From assembly GCA_026120035.1 (NCBI GenBank), contig JALRME010000004.1, positions 248,001-312,000 of the forward strand: 64,000 nucleotides of DNA. The letters are read 5' to 3'. The DNA comes from Coleophoma eucalyptorum. Lineage: Eukaryota > Ascomycota > Leotiomycetes > Helotiales > Dermateaceae. Positions 37,301 to 52,300 of the stretch are shown here, piece by piece; within the stretch, counting starts at the first letter, position 1, and every line of letters starts with the position of its first letter. A program made the position numbers and the translations under genes. The notes under the pieces are model-generated. The model ran no database searches. It was not told the origin of the DNA and worked only from the letters and a program-made list of their open reading frames with translations.

Positions 37301-40300
37301 AGAACTCGTCAATAGTCTTACTGACTCTATACCGAGGTACATGATACCGACAGTTTACATTCCTTTGAATCGGATACCATTTTCCATCTCGGGAAAAAGT
37401 GATCGACGTAAACTCAAAGATTTGGCTTGCAGTCTATCAGAAGAGGAAATCGCAATGTATGGTCCAACCCGTACCGAAAAGCTTGCCATCTCAACCGAAA
37501 TGGAGTCTAGACTTCAAAGGCATTGGGCAAACGTACTCAAGATCGCATGTGATTCAATCGGCGCCGATGACCACTTTATACGCCTTGGAGGCGATTCGAT
37601 TGCTGCAATGAGGCTAGTAGCCGTCGCCAGAGCAAATAATATCTCGTTGAGTGTTGCGGACATTTTTTTGTACCCACGTCTCTCGCAGATGTCTCTCATA
37701 GCGGTATCAACCGCGGAAAATACTTCCTTGACCGTTATCGAGCCTTTTAGCTTGTTACCATCTCCAGCGTGGTATACTGAACTACAAAGAGTCATTAGCG
37801 GTATAAGCTTACAGGATGCATACCCTTGTACTGCATTGCAGGAAGGCCTAATGGCACTGTCAGCAAAAAAGCCAGGAGCATACGTTGCTCGGAGTATCTT
37901 CCGCCTACCAGACGCGATAGATTTGCAAAAATTTAAGGGTGCTTGGCAAACCGTTGCTTCAAGTAGTGAAATTCTTCGCACCAGAATCTTCTACCTGAAT
38001 AATAAAACAGATTATACTACTTTGCAGGTAGTCTTGAACGAGGACATCGAATGGCATGAGAGTTCAGATCTGGCCCAATATATTGAGAAAGATCAAAAAA
38101 CGCTGATGGGCTATGGCGAACAACTATCTCGCTTAACAATCGTACGTGATGGTGAGCAGTTGTACCTCGCCTGGACAATCCACCATGCAATATATGATGG
38201 CTGGTGTTTACCTCTTGTTTTACAAAATGTCAAAAACTGTTATGATGGCCAGTCCAACTTGAACTTGACACCATACAAGGAGTTTTTAAGATACTCTCTT
38301 TGCTTGGACTTAGAAGCTTCTAAGTCTTTTTGGATTTCCCAATTGTCAGGCGCCGAGGCCCCAAGCTTCCCTCGAACTACAAACACGACCCGCCAAATAC
38401 TTGCAAATAAAAAGTACAAGAAGCATATCGTCTTGAAGCATGCTACAGATTTTACAGCAGCATCAATTCTGCGCGCCGCTTGGTCGATCGTGCTAGCACG
38501 ACACTCCGATTCAGATAATATCGTCTTTGGAGCTATCGTCTCTGGGAGAAATGCTCCTGTGGCTGGTATAGATAATATTGCAGGAACGACACTTGCAACT
38601 GTGCCTGTACGAGTTCAGATAAATAAACAACAACCGGTATCAGAACTTTTAGAAGATATACAGCGGCAATCCTCTGAGATGATCCCTCACGAGCAGTTCG
38701 GACTACAGAATATCGCCGCAATAGATTCTACAGCCCGTCAGGCATGCAACTTCCAGAGTCTTTTGCTTATTCAGCCAACTTCAGAAGAGAAATCACCAGC
38801 CAGTCTTTTGGGAATGGAACCGCTTGAATTACACTCGCAAGGATTCTACACCTATGCACTGGTACTCGAGTTCAATCTGAGTGACGAAGGAGTCTTTTTA
38901 GAAGCCAGCTATGACGATACAATTCTATCTGAAAACGAGATGGATATCTTGGCACATCACCTGGAGCGGGTGGTGGAAGAGCTGACTTCCAAAAAAGCTC
39001 AAACGATGGAGGTTGGACAAATAACCCTGTTCGGCCCCCGTGATCACTCAGAGATTGAGAAGTCTAATTATAACCCTCCCAAGGCTGTGCTCAACTGCAT
39101 TCATACACTTGTGGAGGAACGGGTTGCTTTGCAGCCCGAACGCATTGCAATACATGCTCATGACGGGAATCTCAGCTATTCTGAGCTTGACACTCTTGCC
39201 AATACTTTGGCAGGTTATCTAGTGTCACTTGGTATTGATCCCGAATCATTTGTTCCTGTCTGCATGGAGAAAACGAAATACGCCGTAGTCGCTATGCTGG
39301 CAGTGTTAAAAGCAGGCGCTGCTTTCGTACCACTCGAGCCTGCACATCCTAGGGCCCGTCGGCAAGCGATTCTTAATCAGATCAACTCTGTAATACTAAT
39401 CACATCCGAGAAATCAGCGACAGATTGTGATGGAATGGCAGACACGATAATCAAGCTCCCTTTGATTTTTAATCAGGTGCCGATCAGTAAAAAGCCTTCT
39501 GTTCGAACCAGTCCTAGAAATGCAGCCTATGCCATGTTCACATCTGGTAGCACGGGCACCTCGAAAGGAGTAGTTGTCGAGCATTCTTCGCTTTGCTCTA
39601 GCACCGCTGGGCATGTCCCCGTCATGGGGTTCACAACATCATCCCGTGTCTTACAATACTGCTCGTATACTTTTGATATTAGTCTTGCAGAAATATGGAC
39701 GACTTTGGCATGTGGTGGGTGCTTATGCATCCCCTCAGCAGACACTCTGATGAACAATATATCTGGGGCAATCGAGGAATATCAGGTTAACACAGCTCTT
39801 CTGACTTCTTCCATAGTCTCGCTCATTGCCCCCAAAGACGCTCCTTCGTTGGAGACATTAGTTTTTGTGGGAGAAGCTCCAACGAAAGCGAACGTAGAAA
39901 AGTGGTGGGGAAAAGTAAGACTTATCAATGGTTATGGGCCCACTGAAGCAACAATCTTTTGCGTAGCCCATGAATACACTTCACGACACGATTCCGCCAC
40001 AAATATTGGACGACCAATGAACGTTTCCTGCTGGATCAGTGAAGTGGACAATTACAACCAACTCACGCCAGTAGGTTGTGTTGGTGAGCTTCTGATTCAA
40101 GGCCCTCTTCTTGCACGTGAGTACTTGCATGATCCAGAGAAGACAGCAGGTGTTTTCGTGGAGTGTCCACGGTGGATGCCAGATGACACAGCCAAGGAAT
40201 TACAGCGCTTTTATAGAACAGGGGATCTCGCTCGGTATCATGGAGACGGTACAATTGAGTACCTTGGTCGTAAAGATACCCAGGTCAAGCTTCGTGGGCA

Positions 40301-43300
40301 TAGAATTGAACTCGGCGATATAGAGTATCGCATTAAGGCCCATTGTGAGGATGTGGAACAGATCGCAGTCGAACTAGTGTCTCCATCCGGTGAGGAATTG
40401 ACACTGGCCGCGTTTTTTTCTTTCACAAGTAATTCTCAGCTTAGAGAAGAAGAGGATATCCTGATCTCAGTTGACGACTATCTTCGCAAGAGGATCGACG
40501 ATCTGCTGAGTTACTTGGAGGTTACTATCCCACATTATATGATTCCAACCTTAATTATTCCACTTCGGCGGATGCCACTTGTTACGTCCGGTAAGACCGA
40601 TAGGAAGATGCTAAGGCAAACCGTCAAAGAACTTTCTAGAGATCAGTTACTTCATTACTCTTCAACCTTCGATAATGCCGTTGACCACACCCCACCATCT
40701 ACACCCATGGAAAAGCGTCTGGCAGAGCTCTGGGTGGTCGCTTTAAAAATCAACGACATTGCGATAATCAACAAGAATGATAATTTTTTGCGAATGGGAG
40801 GTGACTCCATCTCAACTATGCGCCTTGTTGCAGCTGCGAGGGAATCAAATATCGTTCTATCAGTAGGAGATATTTTCAAAGACCCGCGATTGTCTCAAAT
40901 AGCCCTAAAGGCTCAGCAGGTGGAAGAAGTCTACAATAAAGAAATGGTAATTGCGTTCAAAATGTTAGAAGTTGCGCAGTCCGATGTACTCGTTGCTGAA
41001 CTTGCAGCTCAGTGCGGTGTTGCACCTGAATGCGTGGAGAACGCTTATCCAGCTACACCTCTTCAAGAGGGGTTAATGGTTCTGCAACAAAGCTATCCAG
41101 GTTCCTACACTTCTCGCAGTGTTATTCGAATCCCAAAACATATAGACCTTGACCGCCTGAAGAATGCTTGGAGTAAGGCCTTTTCAGCAAGCGAAATACT
41201 AAGAACAAGAATTGTTTTGATTGGGAACAAGCACATTCAAGTAGTTCTCAATGAACATATCAAGTGGGAGAGATCGACAAACAGAGATGAGTATCTTGAA
41301 GAATCTGCAAAACTAAGAATGGATTATGGCAAGCCTTTATCTCGCTATTCGGTAATTGAGGAAAGTCCCATAGATCGATTTCTTGTTTGGACGGTTCATC
41401 ATGCTGTCTACGATGCTTGGTGCTTTGGCCTTCTTGCAGAAAATATCAGATGTGCTTATGAGGGACTTGATATATCTGAAGTTATACCATTTTCGAAATT
41501 CGTCGAGTACAATATTTCCAACATGCAAGACTCGGATGCTTTTTGGAAAAGTCAACTTTTGGATGCAAAAGCTACAGCATTCCCTCCAAGGTCGGCTTTA
41601 TCAAGAAAGGGTAAACGGTCCGAGGAGATTCTCACTTATGCTGTACCATGTCAACGACCAGGAGGCTCCTTAATCACTCTCCCAACAGTAATCCGCGCAG
41701 CTTGGGCTCTAGTGCTTTCACGATATGCAGATACAGACGATGTCATATTCGGCACAATTGTATCGGGAAGGAATGCACCAATTCGTGGCATTGACCGTAT
41801 TCTGGGGCCAACAATAGCAACTGTACCCATTCGCGTTCGAATTGATCCACAAATGTCAGTTGAATCCTTCCTGGAAGCAATTCAAATGCAAGCAAATGAT
41901 ATGATACCGCATGAGCAAAAAGGCGTCCAAAACATCGCCAAGCTAGGCACAAATATGCGTGATGGCTGCGATTTTCAAACTCTCATAGTTGTTCAGCCTG
42001 CAAGTATATCAAACATATCTTCACGTACTATTCTGGACATGGAGGTCTGTGACGAAACAACCAGAAAGCAGAATTTCCATTCATATGCACTTGCAATTGA
42101 GTGTAGCGTGGACGATAATCAGGTCAATCTTCTCGCCAGTTACGATTCTAGCCTTCTCAGAAAAGACCAGGTGAATACAATATGCCACCAGCTTGGACAT
42201 GTTATCCAGCAGCTTCTACCACCATCAGATAATTTAGCGGCTGTCACTATGTTTAGCCAGCATGACCAAGACCTCGTACGACAATGGAATAGTCAGTGGC
42301 CAAAGGAAGTTCACTCGACCATACATGAGGTTTTCCAAAATCGAGTATTAAAACAGCCAGATGCTACGGCTATAGAATATTCAGCGGGTCAATTTACATT
42401 TTCGGAGGTGGACAATTTATCCAATCGTATCGGCCGCCACCTACAAAGTCTTGGTATTGGCCCCGAGAGTTTTGTACCGCTCTGTTTTGAGAAGTCACCT
42501 TGGGCTGTTATCGCAATGCTTGGTATTTGGAAAGCTGGAGGTGCCATGGTCCCAATGTCATCAGCCTACCCCCTAAATCGAAGGAAGGACATATTGCGCC
42601 AAATTGGGGCTAAGATTATGCTGGCATCGTGTACTACAGTTGGCGCGTACTCTGGACTAGTAGAAACCTTGGTAGAAATATCGCCTACTCTGGTAGAAAT
42701 TCTACCTTTGTCGTCTCCAGTCATTTCAAAGGTCAGCCCCAAAAACGCAGCGTATATCACGTTCACTTCAGGAAGCACTGGGCAACCAAAAGGGGTCGTG
42801 ATTGATCACCTTGCACTTTGTACAAGTGTGGCAGCACAGTCCGATACCATAGGTCTAACCCCTGAGACACGTCTCCTTCAATCGGCTCCTTATATCTTTG
42901 ATGCCAGTATCAGCGAAAACTTTTCAGTTCTAACAGCTGGTGGAACAATCTGTCTTCCATCCGATGACCTCACCGATGCCATACAAGTTCTGAATGCGAA
43001 GAAGGTCAACATTGCATTTTTCACGCCCTCTTTCATTAGAACAATCCAACCAAGTGGTGTTCCAACCCTAAAGACAATGCTCCTTGGAGGAGAAGCAGTT
43101 GGACGCGACAATATCGAGGTATGGTTTGGATCCGTGCGTCTAATGAATGCGTATGGGCCAACCGAGGCTGCAATCTGTTGCACTATCAACATAGTCGAAT
43201 CTCTGGCGGATTCCCCAACCATCATTGGGAAAGGACTGGGATCAATCTCTTGGATCGTAGACCCTGACAACCACGACCGTCTGGCCCCTTTGGGATGTAC

Positions 43301-46300
43301 TGGTGAGCTTCTAATTCAAGGTCCGGGACTTGCTCGGGGATATTTGAACGACCCTGAGAAGACTGCTGCGTCATTTATCGAAAATCCAGCGTTTCTACCA
43401 CCTGATGCTGCGGCGCACTCGCCTCGGTTATACAAGACTGGGGATCTAGTTCGGTACGCTTCAGCAACTGGTAGAATCGAATACATAGGCCGAAAAGATG
43501 CCCAAGTCAAGCTGCGCGGCCGTCGTATCGAACTTGGAGAGATTGAATACCACATACTTTCGAATGACCATATACACCAGGCAGTTGTACTAGTTCCGCG
43601 ATCTGGATACGTTAACCAGCAGATAGTTGCCGTCCTATCTCTTTCCAAGGGGACCAACACTTCCCAGGGGGATACACAGTTGCAACTAGTGACTGGTGAT
43701 GCTAGAGATACGGCAATTCTTCAAACTCATCGCCTAAAAGAGCACTTAGCGGATCAGTTGCCAGATTACATGGTTCCCTCGATGTGGCTTGTCATCAATG
43801 AGATTCCCATCACTCCGACCGGGAAGGCTAACACCAAAATGGTTCTAGAATGGCTTGAAAGCATGTCAGAAGATATTTTCAATTCATTGGTGGATAGCTC
43901 TCCTGACGAAACGGTTGAATTGCCAGCAACGACTGTCCAGAAAGAATTACAGGAGATCTTTGCTGATGTTCTCAATCTTCCTCTCCAAATGATTAGCGTT
44001 AACCGGTCATTCTTGCGTCTTGGCGGCGATTCTATCTCTGCCATGCAAGTCATATCTCGAGCGAAAGCTCGTAAAATCACGATTACAGTACAGCAGGTGT
44101 TGAAAAGTAGTACACTTGCCCAATTAGCAACTGTTGCTACTTCCCAATCATCGGCAATTTCATTGGATGAAGAGGTCCTGGATCAAGATTTCGGGCTCAC
44201 GCCAATTCAACAAGTTTACTTGCAGTCTCCTAATCAACCTCATAAATCGGGATCTAACCACTTTAATCAAAGTTTCCTATTGCGGCTCACTGCAAAGACA
44301 ACTACACAAGCGTTACAATGGGCACTTGAGGGCATTGTAGAACGGCATTCAATGTTACGTGCAAGATTCTCCCAGTCTGAAGGAGGCATTTGGAGGCAGC
44401 GCATAATTTCTCGAATAGCACAGTCATACGAATTCGACATCCATACTGTGGATTGCTTGGAAAATGTCGAATCGCTTATTGCCATACGGCAATCAAAGAT
44501 AGATGTGATCAATGGTCCTGTCTTTGGAGCTGATCTTTTCAATATTTCAGGACACGATGAACAACTTCTCTTTCTTGTCGCGCACCATCTTGTTATTGAT
44601 TTGGTGTCTTGGCGTGTAATAATTCAAGATCTCGAGCAACTTTTGCAGACCGGGATACCGTTACTCGACAGTCCGCTATCTTTCCAGACATGGCAAAAGT
44701 TACAAGTAGAACGAGAAGCCTCGGTGGGCATCCATCATCTGCAGCCAGTGGTTAATGCTACAAATATGAGCTACTGGGGAATGAGCCAGGAAAAATCGAA
44801 CACGTTTAAAGATGTGATTCAACAAGACTTTTCGATCGATGTCCAAAAGACAAGGCTACTCATCGAAAAGATTCGAAATCCCCTTAATACAGAAACTAAC
44901 GACGTATTACTTGCAGCTATATTATATTCGTTCTATGAAACGTTCGGTGATCGGTCGCTACCATCCATTTACACCGAAGGTCATGGTCGTGATGCCTGGG
45001 ATCCTGCCATTGATTTGACGGAGACTGTTGGTTGGTTTACAGTTTTAACTCCATTCTCAATTTCTCTCACCAATACCTCAGACTTTATTGAAACAATGAA
45101 GTTTGTTAAGGACACTCGACGAAATCTCGCGAAGTATGGAAATCCCAATCTACAGTTTCCACAGAACTCAAACATTCCCATGGAAATAATCTTCAACTAT
45201 ATTGGTTCCTATCAGCAACTGGAACGTAATGGGGCTCTTTTACGACATGGACCGTCTATCTCGAGAACGACAGGTGCTGGTGATTTTGGTCAAGAAGTCA
45301 ATCGATTCTCCCTTTTTGAAATCACGTCCGCAGTGATTGAAGGCCAATTGCAAGTTTCATTTGCATATAACAAAAACATGACGCGACAAAGCAGCATTCG
45401 GACGTGGATCAATAAAGTTGAAGCAAAACTAAATACATGTATCGAAAATATGCAAAAGATGAGCATCGAGTACACGATTAGTGACTTTCCTCTGCTCAGA
45501 CTGGAAGATAGCAAACTGTGCGATGCCTTGAACCAAAGACTTGCGCACATAACCGATCTTCAAAATATCGAAGATGTGTATCCTTGTTCACCAACCGCAC
45601 AGGGAATTCTTCTTAGTCAAGTCAAAAGTTCAGGGTACGGCATACGCGTTGTACTCGACGTCCAGCTGGGAGCCGCAAAGAGTGTTGACCTTACTAGGCT
45701 ACAGCATGCATGGTTGCAAACTGTGAAACGTCATTCAGCCCTCCGTACTGTTTTTATTAACAGTGTGTCCAATGATGGGTTATTTGATCAAGTTGTTTTG
45801 AGACAGATCAAGCCTGATATATCGATTGTTAAGTGCGCCGACAAGGATCTTCAATCAGTTTTGTCTAATCAAAGGAGTGTCGGGTTTATTGGAGCGAAGC
45901 CAGCCCATCATTTAACGATATGCGAAACTACTTCTGGTAGACTTATCTGCCAACTAGAAGCTAGCCATGCACTTCTCGATGCCATGTCGGTACAGGTCAT
46001 TTTCCACGATATCACTCTCGCTTACGACGATGCTCTGATTAGCGAGCCAGATTTCTTGTACAGTGATTACATTTCACATTTAGAAGGGACTGCTTCCTCC
46101 TTGGAATACTGGACAACTTATCTCGCAAAGCTTGAGCCTTGTATATTCCCCACAAGTACCTCTGATTCCAGACCTTCAAACAATGTGAAGGATGTCAACC
46201 TACTGATTCCAGTTGCCAAACAGCTTGATACTATCGCTAAGAAGTTTGATGTCACTTTACTCAACATTTTCCAAAGTTTATGGGCCTTAGTATTACGAAA

Positions 46301-49300
46301 GTATACTGGTTCAGAGGATATTACATTTGGCTATCTTACTTCCGGGCGCGATGTTCCAGTTCCAGGTATCGAAAGTGCTGTTGGATTATTTGTGAACATG
46401 ATGATTTCACGCACGAAAATTGCGAAAACAGATACTTTTGATGCGATTTTAAAACAATCTAAGGAATATTACACGAATAGCCTCGCCCATCAGCATATAT
46501 CATTAGCAGAGATTCACCACGCGCTAGGTCTTTCTGCGGAGCCTCTTTTCAATTCTATCATGTCGTTCAGAAAGTCAACTACGACCAGTGAAAACAAAAG
46601 CTCCTCTATCATTTTTGAGGGAGTGGAGAGTGAATCCTCAACAGAGGTAAGACATTCTATAACATCTTTGAGGTGGCTAAACTAACGATTGATAGTATCC
46701 TTTGGTCTTAAATATTGGAGTGGTAAACGACGACGTGCTGATGACGCTTAACTATCAATCTTCAACAGTATCAGAAAGCCTAGCAACCAGTGTAATCGGG
46801 ACGATGAGGCGTACAACAGAGTGTTTCTTACAACATCCAGATCAATTAATCGATAACTTAGATCTTATCCCTGAATATGACTTGGGCAAGATTATCGAAT
46901 GGAGTGGAGATCTCCCCAAAAAGGCCGACGCCTGTGTGCACGAACTTATTCGGCAACAGACACTTTCACAACCCAATTCAGTCGCAATTGATTCTTGGGA
47001 TGGCCAATTTACCTACCATCAATTAGATGATTTATCCTCAAAGTTGGCCTCATACTTACTCAACAACGGACTTGTTAATCAAGAAAACTTAGTTCCATTG
47101 TGCTTCGAGAAGTCAGCTTGGACCATTGTGGCCATGCTTGCTGTCATGAAATCGGGTGGTGCTTTCGTGCCACTGGAGCCATTAACTCCACGTGATCGGC
47201 TTCTTAAGACTGTTCAAGATGCAAAAGCCAGTCTCGTTATTACTTCCACAGCACAGAGCACACTGTGCCACAGTCTTGCTCCTCAAGTCTTGGTGCTTGA
47301 TGATAACTTTTGGAAAACCACTACCTTTGAGGCAAATTGTGCGCTTCCTAGAGTTTCTCCTGGAAGCACTGGTTACGTTATTTTCACATCCGGAAGCACG
47401 GGAACACCCAAGGGAATCGTTATGGAGCATGGTGCTCTATGTACGAGCTCTTTAGCACATGGAAAAGCCCTTAAAATCAACTCTTCTACGAGAGTTCTAC
47501 AGTTCTCTGCCTACGTCTTTGACGTGAGTTTGTTTGAGATACTCACTACTTTGATATATGGCGGTGTCGTCTGCGTACCTTCCGACCACGAACGTATGAA
47601 CTCCGTTGTAGAAATAATTAACAGGAAAGCCATCAATTGGGCCTTTTTCACACCGACCTTTGCCGACATGATTGAACCTGCTGACGTTCCTACCTTGAGG
47701 ATTCTACTTTTGGGTGGCGAAGCAGTTACGAAAAAATCAACAAATAGATGGTTGGATACTGGTGTTGAACTACACAGTATCTATGGTCCAGCAGAGTGCT
47801 CAATATGTGCTTGGAATGGCCAACTAGGAATTTCCGAGAGAGCTAGCAATATTGGTACTCCAATTGGTAGTAGATTCTGGGTTATGGAAGAAAATGACGT
47901 TAGAAAGCTTGCTGCCGTCGGATGTATTGGCGAGCTTCTGGTAGAAGGGCCCATGCTCGCCCGCGGTTATCTTAATGTTACCGAAAAAGCTGCTTCTGCA
48001 TTTATGGAAAATGCAGATTGGCTTCCTGGATCTAGCAACGAGCTTCAAAGAACGGCATATAGAACAGGAGACCTGGTAAGGTGGAACACAGATGGCAGTA
48101 TTGATTATATGGGTCGAAAAGATCATCAGGTTAAGCTCAATGGACAAAGAATTGAGCTCGAAGAAGTGGAATTCCATATCAAACGTTCTTTGCCGCCCAA
48201 TTTCAATGCTGCCGCAGAGCTTGTTGCTTTCAACGGGGGAAGTAAGAAGCTAGTTGCGTTCCTTTGGTCTTCAAGCTCTCGCCAAGAAGGTCAACAGTCC
48301 CCAGGACTGATATTGACAATTTCACCAGAGTTTCGACTGTTAATTGATGAACTGGAATCATCTATTCGAAGCTCACTACCATCCTACATGGTACCTTCCA
48401 TTTTCCTCTCTCTGGACAGAATGCCGAAAGCTACAGTTTCAGGAAAGCTCGATCGAAAGGACCTTCAAAGAATCTCAAGAGAAGTTCCTGAGGAGTTATT
48501 ATTGCGATTCTCTTCTAATAATATTAATAGCGAGCCTCCCTCAACAGAGAAGGAAAAACAGCTTCAGAAGCTCTGGGGTTCCGTTCTTGGCATAAATCCG
48601 GACCTTATCGGTCAAAAACACAACTTTTTCCGCCTTGGTGGTGATTCTACCACCGCTATCAAGCTTGTGACTACTGCTTTCAAAGAAGGTCTTGTTTTAT
48701 CTGTTGCAGCCATATTTCAAAATCCGCTACTCGTCGGCATGGCTGCATGCTCAGTCATCTCCGAGTCCTTCGGTGACGACAGCCCAACCCCATTTACTCT
48801 TTTGCCAAATAATGCAGACTTGGGAAGCATAAAGATGCAAGTTAGTGATATCTGCAATGTTGATGAAGACTGCATCCTGGACATTTTCCCGTGTACGCCC
48901 CTACAAATTGGATTGGTCGCTCTCTCACAGCGCAACTCAAGTGCGTATATTGGCCGGGTCGTATATTCTCTACCAAAAGAGATTGACATTCCTCGATTTG
49001 TAGCAGCTTGGAATAAAGTTGCAATGATGAACTCTATGCTACGCACTAGGATTGTTGATTCGGCGATTGGGTTTGTCCAAGTTGTTACAAATGAACAGGT
49101 ACCGTGGAATTTCGCCTCGGGGCTTGAGGAGTATATCAAACACGATAGACAGAGCCCAATGAAACCAGGGCAACCTCTGACACGTTGGGCTATTGTGGAA
49201 ACAACGGAGAGGGAGCACAACTTTGTGTGGACTGCACATCATTCTACTTACGACGGTTACTGCCTTCCCCTCCTTCTTCGTCAGCTGGTTCTAGCATACA

Positions 49301-52300
49301 ATGACCAGGAATTAGCAGAGCCAGTTTCTTACAATCGCTTCATTAAGCATATCCAAACAACCGACCATGATTCGCGAGCCCAGTCATTTTGGAAGTCTCA
49401 ATTCTCTCATTCCAAAAGATCGAACTTTTTGTCTTCCAAAAGCATTCCTGGATATGTACGATCCGAGGAAATATTCACCTTGAATATCCACAATCCAAAA
49501 GCTGGATTAGCCTTCACTACATCCTCAATAATCCGGGCAGCTTGGGCAATAGTCATTTCTAAGCATTCTCATACCAACGATGTTATATTTGGGGCTACAG
49601 TAACTGGACGAAGCGCGCCTGTCAGAGGGATTGAGGAGATGATGGGCCCAACCATTGCCACAGTACCACTCCGAATAATTGTAGACGCTAAGAAATCAAT
49701 CCACGATTTCCTCGAAGGAATCCAGGACCAATCTAGAGAGATGATTCCATTTGAGCAATACGGTATTCAAAATATCGCTCAACTTGGCGGGGAAACTTCG
49801 AATGCATCCTCATTCCAAAGTCTTCTGGTAGTCCAACCTAGCGACAGTGGTAGTTCAATACTGCCATTGAACATGCGTCCAGTAGCTATTGGTGGATCTG
49901 CCTTCTACTCTTATCCCTTTGTACTAGAATGCAAGCTGAACGAGGATGTGATTCATGTCAATGCTGTGTTCGATGCGACTATGATCGCGAAAGAAAAAGT
50001 TGAATCGATCTGCCACCATCTCGAAGTCGCCATAGAGCAGCTTTCTAAACCAGGTTCTGATATTTCGTTGGGAGAAATGAATATATTCAGTCAATATGAT
50101 AGCACCCGTATTGGAAAAATCAGCAACAGTACCCCTACTCTTGTCAATTCGTGCGTGCACAAGTTGATAGAGCAGAGAGGGAAACTTCAGCCAAGTATGC
50201 CAGCAATCTCATCTTGGGATGGGACTTACACTTACTCCCAAATGAACGAAGCAGCAGAAAAGATTGCCTTTTACCTTGTGGGACTTGGTGTAAAATCGGA
50301 GACCTCTGTACCGATATGCTTCGAAAAAACAGCTTGGGCAGTAATCGCTATGATGGCAGTTCTGAAGGCTGGTGGTGCCTTTGTGCCACTCGACCCATCA
50401 GCTCCGAAGAGCCGATTGAAGGAACTTTCCCGTCAAGTCAATGCTCGAATAATTCTTACTTCGAGCAAAGAGGAATCTAACTGCAAAGGGTTTGCTGAAC
50501 GGGTTATCCCAGTATCGGCTATGCTGGTTGGATCTCTACCCATAGGAAATATCCCCAAGGACAATGTCAGCCCACATAACATGGCATATATTTTGTTCAC
50601 TTCAGGAAGCACCGGAAAGCCTAAAGGTGTGGTCTTGGAACACGCTTCCGTTAGTACTAGTGTGCTGGGAATCGGCAAAAGAGTGGGCCTTGATTCTGCT
50701 ATAAAAGCTCGAACATTACAATTCTCCTCCTTCATATTCGACGCTTCGATAGCAGAGATCTTCTCTACGCTGGCGTATGGTGGCTGTGTTTGTATTCCTT
50801 CGGATTCTGCACGAGTCAACAACCTCACTGGAGCGATACGAGACTTAGATATTAGCTGGGCTTTCCTCACACCAAGTGTAGCGCGACTTATCGATCCAAA
50901 TGAAGTTTCTTGTTTAGAAACACTGGCGCTAGGTGGCGAGAGTGTTGATAGAGATATTATCGACACATGGTTTGGTAAAGTTCGCCTAATCAACGGTTAC
51001 GGTCCTACCGAAGCATGCATTTACAGCTGCACCTACGAGTGGCCTTCACGCTCCTCATTACCTGCCACCATTGGTTTCGCTCTCAATTCAATGTGTTCTA
51101 TAGTAGAAGAAAACAACCATAACTTGCTTGCTCCATTTGGCTGCCCTGGAGAATTGGTAGTACGCGGTCCGATCCTTGCTCGCGAGTACTTGAATGATCC
51201 AGAGAAGACCTCATCGTCCTTCATTAAGACTTCAACCTGGACATCTGAATTGGAGCAATTCCAGAGATTCTATAAAACAGGAGATCTAGTGCGTTATGAT
51301 GAGTCAGGAGCTCTCGTATATCTTGGTCGTAAAGACTCCCAGATAAAGTTACGCGGTCAACGGATCGAAGTCGGCGAGATTGAATACCATGTGAGACAGG
51401 AATTCCCAGGTGAAGAAGTCACAATATCTCTTATCAACAACTTTGAAAATAGAGCTGGCTCAGAACTGGTCGTATTTCTCACAGTGGCAGGAGAGTTACA
51501 GCCTGTCAGCAGTACTGAAGAACCGTTGTTGCTGGACATCAAGTTAAAAAACAAACTGGCAATTCTTCACAACAATCTGAAGACGGTTTTACCTTCATAT
51601 ATGATTCCGAGTTTATATCTTCCTATGAAGCAGATTAATCTGACTACATCTGGAAAGATAAATAGACAACAGCTAAACTTGATGGCTCGTAAACTTACGA
51701 CCGGTCAATTGACACACTACTCTCTTGCAGAAGTTGACAAAGAGAAGCAGCAACCTTTAAGCGGCACGGAGAAGCAATTGCAAAGTCTTTGGGCTCAAGT
51801 ACTGAAGACAAACCCTAACGAAATCGGTCTTTCCGACAGCTTTATTCGACTAGGAGGAGATTCAATCTCTGCAATGAAACTCGTTGGCCTTGCGCGCAAT
51901 AACGGTCTACATCTGACCGTTGCCGATATTTTTGAAGATTCACGTCTGGGTCCCATGGTGTCAAAAGTCGTCAAAATTGAACAGGAATCAAGTGTTGAAT
52001 ACGAAGCCCCACCATTTGGGCTATTACCACACGGTATGGATCAACTTAAAGTACTAGATACTATTTCAGAGGAGATCATGGTGCCGCCTGAATATATATC
52101 GGACTTTTATCCATGTACTTCGCTTCAAGAGGGACTTATGGCGCTACAGGCAAGACAACGCAATGCCTATATGTCTCGCAATGTCCTTTTATTGCCACCA
52201 GATCTTGACATTCCTCGTTTCAAGATCGCTTGGGCCGCAGCAGTATCGGCCTGCGATATTCTCCGGACAAGAATAGTATATCTATCAGGGCAGACCTCCC

